A stretch of DNA of 25,370 nt from CAZBWP01 sp964630265 (GTDB lineage Bacteria > Pseudomonadota > Alphaproteobacteria > Rhodospirillales > Defluviicoccaceae): NCBI GenBank assembly GCA_964630265.1, contig CAZVRW010000048.1, positions 1 through 25,370 on the forward strand, read 5' to 3'. The notes beneath the pieces were generated by a model. It did no database searches. It saw nothing but the letters and a program-made list of their open reading frames with translations, and had not been told where the DNA came from. The stretch's first letter is position 1; each line of letters starts with the position of its first letter. The translations under genes were made by a program, and so were the position numbers. This document shows positions 21,831 to 25,370 of the stretch, one piece after another.

Positions 21831-22220
21831 GCTTCTCCTCCTGGTGCGCTCAACAGTCGGCCAAGCCGACTTTCGCACGGCGGCCCGACTCCCTCGGTGA
21901 TCCTGGTCTCACGCAGAGACAAAGCAAGAATTGGGCCAACCTGCCAACATGTTGGTTTCAAGGGGTCCCGTCTCCGCCTGCCAACGGCCCGACGGCGGGA
22001 ATGCGACAGGAACCGCCGCCGAGGTGTCGGAGACCTGACAGGAGCCGACAGGCCCCCGCCGGCGGCGGCCGGCGGCCCCGCGCCCGGCGGTTGACCGCGG
22101 GTCGATTCACGGAGTCTTAAGTGCCCGTCGGCGAAGCAAGGTGTAGAATGGCCTCGGACAAGGCGGCGACACTCGCGCCGGGATGGGCGCATGCTGGCAG
22201 GAACGACGGACGGCGGGTCG
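21831..22220. other. Divergent intergenic region with a leader hairpin and a palindrome
   Basis: No gene is seen. AGTCGGC-caa-GCCGACT (21855-21871) is a seven-pair hairpin in the likely leader of the ferredoxin-fusion gene, 25-41 bases before its ATG. CCAACATGTTGG (21944-21955) is a perfect 12-bp palindrome preceded by another CCAAC, suitable as an operator but unassigned. The rest is very GC-rich. A TAGAAT at about 22144 could be a -10 for nfeD. Confidence 0.5.
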
Positions 22221-22700
22221 ATGCTGAAATTCTGGCTGTTCGGCGGCGTTGCCCTGGTGGGGCTCGAGTTGATCGTCCCGGGCGGCGTGCTCGCCCCGCT
22301 CGGCCTCGGCGCCCTGCTCATCGCCCTGCTTGTCTGGTTGGGGGTGATCGATCACTGGATCCCGGCGTTCACCCTTTGGTTCATCGCCTCGCTCGGGTTC
22401 ATCCTGCTGGTCCGCTTCGCCATGAACCGGATCCTGCCGGGCGAGGAAGACCGCGCGCCGACGGACGAGGACGCGGCGGCGTTCGACCGCATCGTCCAGG
22501 TGACCGAGACCATCACCAAGGACGGGATCGGCCGCATCGAGTTCCAGGGCAGCTCATGGTCGGCCCGCTGCTATGAAACCACGTTGCGGGCGGGCGAGAA
22601 GGCGAAGCTGTTCTACCGCGACGGCCTGACCTGGGTCGTCACCCCCGTCGGCGACGACCTCTCCGCCCCGCCGCCCGACGGCAGCGAACGGCTGCCTTAA
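22221..22700 (+). CDS. NfeD-family membrane protein, short form
   Basis: A 159-residue inner-membrane protein. Three to four hydrophobic helices (about 3-20, 28-44, 50-70) are followed by a soluble C-terminal beta-barrel (OB-like) domain from about 90 to 148 (GIGRIEFQGSSWSARCYE, then VTPVG). It lacks the ClpP-like protease part of long NfeD proteins. Short NfeD proteins are encoded next to SPFH/stomatin genes and are thought to assist their assembly or membrane quality control; that arrangement is kept here. I chose the ATG at 22221 because membrane helices in this family begin within a few residues; an in-frame ATG at 22191 adds ten residues. The first SPFH gene follows after 25 bp. Confidence 0.9.
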   Translation: MLKFWLFGGVALVGLELIVPGGVLAPLGLGALLIALLVWLGVIDHWIPAFTLWFIASLGFILLVRFAMNRILPGEEDRAPTDEDAAAFDRIVQVTETITKDGIGRIEFQGSSWSARCYETTLRAGEKAKLFYRDGLTWVVTPVGDDLSAPPPDGSERLP

Positions 22701-22725
22701 GTCCGCAAGGAGCAAGACGACCATC

Positions 22726-23724
22726 ATGAGCGCATTCACCATCCTGGTGCTGCTTGTCCTCTTCGTGCTGTGGCAGACGGCCTGCATCGTGCCGATGCGG
22801 AGCGCGTATGTCATCGAGCGGCTCGGCAAGTTCCGCGCCGTGCTGCAGCCGGGCTTCCACCTGTTGATCCCGTTCTTCGACCGCATCGCCTACCGGCACG
22901 AGATGCGCGAGCAGGTCATCAACGTGCCGAGCCAGACCTGCATCACCCGCGACAACATGCAGGTGGAAGTGGACGGACTGGTCTATCTCAAAGTGGTCGA
23001 CGCCGCGCGGGCCAGCTACGGCATCGAGGACTATCGCATCGCCTCGGTCAACCTGGCGCAGACGACGATGCGCTCGGAGATCGGCAAACTCGCCCTCAGC
23101 GAAACGTTCTCCGAACGCGACGCTTTGAACGAGACGATCGTCCGCGAGATCGACAAGGCCTCGGATCCCTGGGGGGTGAAGATGCTGCGGTACGAGATCC
23201 GCAACATCACGCCCTCACCGGGGGTCATCCACACGCTCGAAAAGCAGATGGAGGCGGAACGAGAGAAGCGCGCCTCGGTGACCAAGGCCGACGCCGAGAA
23301 GCAGGCGATGATCAATCTGTCCCAGGGTGAACGGCAAGAGGACATCAACATTTCCGAGGGCGAGCGGCAGCGCCGGATCAACGAGGCCAAGGGCCGCGCG
23401 GCGTCGATCGCGCTGATCGCCGAGGCGACGGCGACGGGCACCGAGCGCATCGCCGAGGCGATCAGCAAGCCGGGCGGCGATGCGGCCATGCGCATGCGCC
23501 TGATCGAGCAGTTCATCGAAACGGTGGGCGACATCACCGAGCGGGCTCAGGTGTCGGTCATTCCCCTGCAACTGGCCAACGTCCGCGGCTTTTTCGAAGG
23601 GCTTGCCGGCATCGCCCAGGGGATGCCGGCGGCGGACCAGCCGTCCGGCGAGCCGGCGGGCCGGCTGGGGGAACGGCGGCAGGGCGGCAGCGTTCCGGGC
23701 GTCGCCCGGTCGGATGGTCGGTAA
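22726..23724 (+). CDS. SPFH/stomatin-like protein (first copy)
   Basis: A 332-residue membrane-anchored protein. An N-terminal hydrophobic anchor (about 4-22) precedes an SPFH (prohibitin homology) domain from about 25 to 190 (ERLGKFRAVLQPGFHLLIPF, then VPSQTCITRDNMQVEVDGL). A charged, Ala/Glu-rich coiled-coil region (about 175-260) carries NISEGERQRRINEAKGRAA, followed by a conserved hydrophobic end and a Gly/Arg-rich tail. SPFH proteins oligomerise into membrane microdomain scaffolds and often control membrane proteases. AAGGAG lies upstream, somewhat far from the ATG. It is 14 bp before a paralogue and is probably cotranscribed with nfeD. Confidence 0.94.
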   Translation: MSAFTILVLLVLFVLWQTACIVPMRSAYVIERLGKFRAVLQPGFHLLIPFFDRIAYRHEMREQVINVPSQTCITRDNMQVEVDGLVYLKVVDAARASYGIEDYRIASVNLAQTTMRSEIGKLALSETFSERDALNETIVREIDKASDPWGVKMLRYEIRNITPSPGVIHTLEKQMEAEREKRASVTKADAEKQAMINLSQGERQEDINISEGERQRRINEAKGRAASIALIAEATATGTERIAEAISKPGGDAAMRMRLIEQFIETVGDITERAQVSVIPLQLANVRGFFEGLAGIAQGMPAADQPSGEPAGRLGERRQGGSVPGVARSDGR

Positions 23725-23738
23725 GGGGGGAGACGACA

Positions 23739-24704
23739 ATGGATGTGTTGGACAGCCTGCCCATCTATGCGGTGGGCAATTTCCTCGTCTGGGGCGTGAT
23801 CTTTGCGATCCTGATCTACAAGTTCGTCGCCGCGATCCGGCTGGTTCCGACCCAGACGGTGTGCATCGTCGAGCGGTTGGGGCGCTACCAGCGCACCCTG
23901 GGTGCCGGCTTCCACGCCCTCATTCCCTTCGTCGACCGCGTCGCCTACGTCCACGACCTGCGCGAGGAGGCGGTCGACGTGCCGCCGCAGGAGTGCTTCA
24001 CCATGGACGAGGTGAAGGTGGAGGTGGACGGCGTGATGTACATCTCCGTGACCGATCCGGTGAAGGCCAGCTACGGCGTCACCGACTACAGTCTGGCGGC
24101 GATGGAACTCGCCCAGACGACGACGCGCTCGGTGATCGGCACCCTCGAGCTCGATCGCACGTTCGAGGAACGCGATCTGATCAGCGCCCGCGTCGTCGAC
24201 GTGTTGAGCCGCGCCGGGGAGTCCTGGGGGATCCGGGTGCACCGCTACGAGATCAAGAACATCACGCCGCCCGAGACGGTACACATGGCGATGGAAAAAC
24301 AGGTCACGGCGGAACGCGAGCGGCGTGCCCTGATCGCCCGCTCGGAGGGTGAGAAACAGAGCCGCATCAACCGCTCCGAAGGCAAGAAGGCGGAGACGAT
24401 CAATATATCCGAGGGGCAGATGCAGCGCATGATCAACGAGGCGGAAGGCAAGGCGGCGGAGATCCTCACCATCGCCCAGGCCACCGCCGAATCGATCGAG
24501 AAGATCGCCGCCGCGGTGCGCGCCGAGGGCGGCAATGAATCCGTCCGCCTGCAGCTGGCGGTGCGCTACCTGGAGCGGCTGAAGGCCGTCGCCAAGCAGC
24601 AGACGCAGGTGGTGCTGCCCACCGACCTCACCGATTTCGACGCGCTGATCAAGCCCTTCGCGACGCAACACGGCGACGACGGCGGCGGACGTGCGCCGAC
24701 GTGA
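23739..24704 (+). CDS. SPFH/stomatin-like protein (second copy, paralogue)
   Basis: A 321-residue paralogue of the preceding gene, alignable along its length: hydrophobic anchor (about 12-30), VERLGRYQRTLGAGFHALIPF, VPPQECFTMDEVKVEVDG, NITPPETVHMAMEKQ, and the coiled-coil part with NISEGQMQRMINEAEGKAA. The final 40 residues differ from copy one (QQTQVVLPTDLTDFDALIKP). The start ATG 23739 has GGGGGGAG six bases upstream. The pair likely makes homo- or hetero-oligomers with the short NfeD at the inner membrane. It ends 75 bp before cysS. Confidence 0.94.
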   Translation: MDVLDSLPIYAVGNFLVWGVIFAILIYKFVAAIRLVPTQTVCIVERLGRYQRTLGAGFHALIPFVDRVAYVHDLREEAVDVPPQECFTMDEVKVEVDGVMYISVTDPVKASYGVTDYSLAAMELAQTTTRSVIGTLELDRTFEERDLISARVVDVLSRAGESWGIRVHRYEIKNITPPETVHMAMEKQVTAERERRALIARSEGEKQSRINRSEGKKAETINISEGQMQRMINEAEGKAAEILTIAQATAESIEKIAAAVRAEGGNESVRLQLAVRYLERLKAVAKQQTQVVLPTDLTDFDALIKPFATQHGDDGGGRAPT

Positions 24705-24705
24705 C

Positions 24706-24762
24706 GCGCGGCTCGCGTCTCGACATGGCGGCGCCGCTCTGGTCTAAGGGGCGGAGCCGCGC
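24706..24762. other. 9-bp inverted repeat ahead of cysS
   Basis: GCGCGGCTC (24706-24714) and GAGCCGCGC (24754-24762) could pair around a 39-base loop that itself contains GGCGGCGCC. The element starts directly after the SPFH stop and ends 17 bases before the cysS ATG, so it could be a terminator-like or leader structure. It does not show T-box features. Confidence 0.4.
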
Positions 24763-24779
24763 ACGACCACGGTTCCGCC

Positions 24780-25370
24780 ATGACCCTACATCTGCACAAC
24801 ACCCTGACCCGGCGCAAGGAGCCGTTCACGCCGCTGCTGCCCGGGCGGGTCGGGCTCTACGTCTGCGGGCCGACCGTCTATGATTATGCGCACATCGGTA
24901 ACGCCCGACCGGTGGTGGTGTTCGACGTCCTCTACCGGCTGCTGAAACGCCTCTATCCCGTAGTCACCTACGTCCGCAACATCACCGACGTGGACGACAA
25001 GATCATCGCCGCGCACGTGGCGACGGGCGAGCCCATCGCCTCGATCACCGAACGCACCACGGCGGCATTTCACCACGACATGGCGGCGCTGGGCGCGCTG
25101 CCGCCGGACGTCGAGCCGCGGGCGACGGCGCACATCGACGCCATGATCGCCATGATCGAGCGGCTGATCGCCGCCGGCCACGCCTATGAAGCCGACGGCC
25201 ACGTGCTGTTCGACGTGCCGTCGTGCCCGGACTATGGGGTGCTTTCCCGGCGCGATCGCGGCGAGATGATCGCCGGCGCCCGGGTCGAGGTCGCCCCCTA
25301 CAAGCGCGATCCGGCCGATTTCGTGCTGTGGAAGCCGTCCACCGGGGACCAGCCGGGGTGGCCGTCGCCC
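24780..25370 (+). CDS. cysS: Cysteinyl-tRNA synthetase, partial (5' part only)
   Basis: The first 197 codons are visible; the gene runs past the right edge. It charges tRNA-Cys with cysteine in the cytosol (class I synthetase). Seen: the zinc-ligand cysteine C29 in YVCGPTVYDYAHIGNARP, the HIGH-like signature HIGN (38-41), and the conserved YVRNITDVDDKI. The KMSKS loop lies outside the window. The start is the ATG at 24780, and the frame is intact to the last base. It is a single essential enzyme with no visible link to the SPFH genes upstream. Confidence 0.96.
   Translation, partial: MTLHLHNTLTRRKEPFTPLLPGRVGLYVCGPTVYDYAHIGNARPVVVFDVLYRLLKRLYPVVTYVRNITDVDDKIIAAHVATGEPIASITERTTAAFHHDMAALGALPPDVEPRATAHIDAMIAMIERLIAAGHAYEADGHVLFDVPSCPDYGVLSRRDRGEMIAGARVEVAPYKRDPADFVLWKPSTGDQPGWPSP

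Noticed and set aside
24706..24779. T-box or other tRNA-responsive leader of cysS
   Set aside because: The space is only 75 bp, no T-box core sequence is seen, and such leaders are mainly found in Gram-positive bacteria.

Overview
The window is about 25.4 kb of GC-rich DNA that reads as an alphaproteobacterium, most likely a Rhodospirillales-type environmental organism. The support is a small ribbon-helix-helix protein of a kind common in that class, cytochrome c' with cytochrome b561, a GntP permease beside a patatin, and a predicted 2-aminoethylphosphonate-type ABC transporter. No rRNA, 16S fragment or tRNA is present, so the placement is inference. It is a draft assembly: two runs of exactly 100 N (12743-12842 and 16132-16231) are each flanked by the same sequence on both sides (55 bp and 33 bp). 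They look like contig overlaps that were never merged.

Layout. 1-1523 (minus): a 17-kDa-antigen-like secreted protein followed by a Ser/Thr protein kinase that runs off the left edge. 1606-5538 (minus): a LOG-family phosphoribohydrolase, a ChaN-like protein with a PDZ domain, and a periplasmic M1-like metallopeptidase; the last two overlap by one base. 5722-7015: cytochrome c' (plus) and a cytochrome b561 (minus), convergent. 7252-9062 (plus): an orphan ExeA/GspA-like ATPase with a C-terminal membrane anchor, then dodecin and a good intrinsic terminator. 9287-10600 (minus): a small cysteine-containing secreted protein and a Crp/Fnr regulator. 11022-13042: a ribbon-helix-helix protein, a 30-bp minisatellite, a PRC-barrel periplasmic protein, a possible structured RNA or small palindromic element, and a 93-residue unknown protein split by the first N run. 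13158-15982 (minus): patatin and GntP permease. 16769-20741 (plus): a three-gene ABC importer. 20952-21830 (minus): a [2Fe-2S] ferredoxin fused to a ferritin-like domain. 22221-24704 (plus): short NfeD and two SPFH paralogues. 24780 onward: cysS, cut by the right edge.

Most genes belong to known families and are probably housekeeping or envelope functions. The less ordinary features are (i) a high density of short tandem repeats with units of 12, 13, 14, 15, 24, 30 and possibly 36 bp; those clearly inside genes have units divisible by three, whereas the 13- and 14-bp units lie at or beyond gene ends; (ii) a 104-bp segment at 12426-12529 bounded by a perfect 10-bp inverted repeat and containing several hairpins, downstream of a perfect TATAAT; (iii) the ferredoxin/ferritin-like fusion; and (iv) the kinase paired with a surface-antigen gene. 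I see no CRISPR array, insertion sequence, phage, toxin-antitoxin module or obvious defence system.
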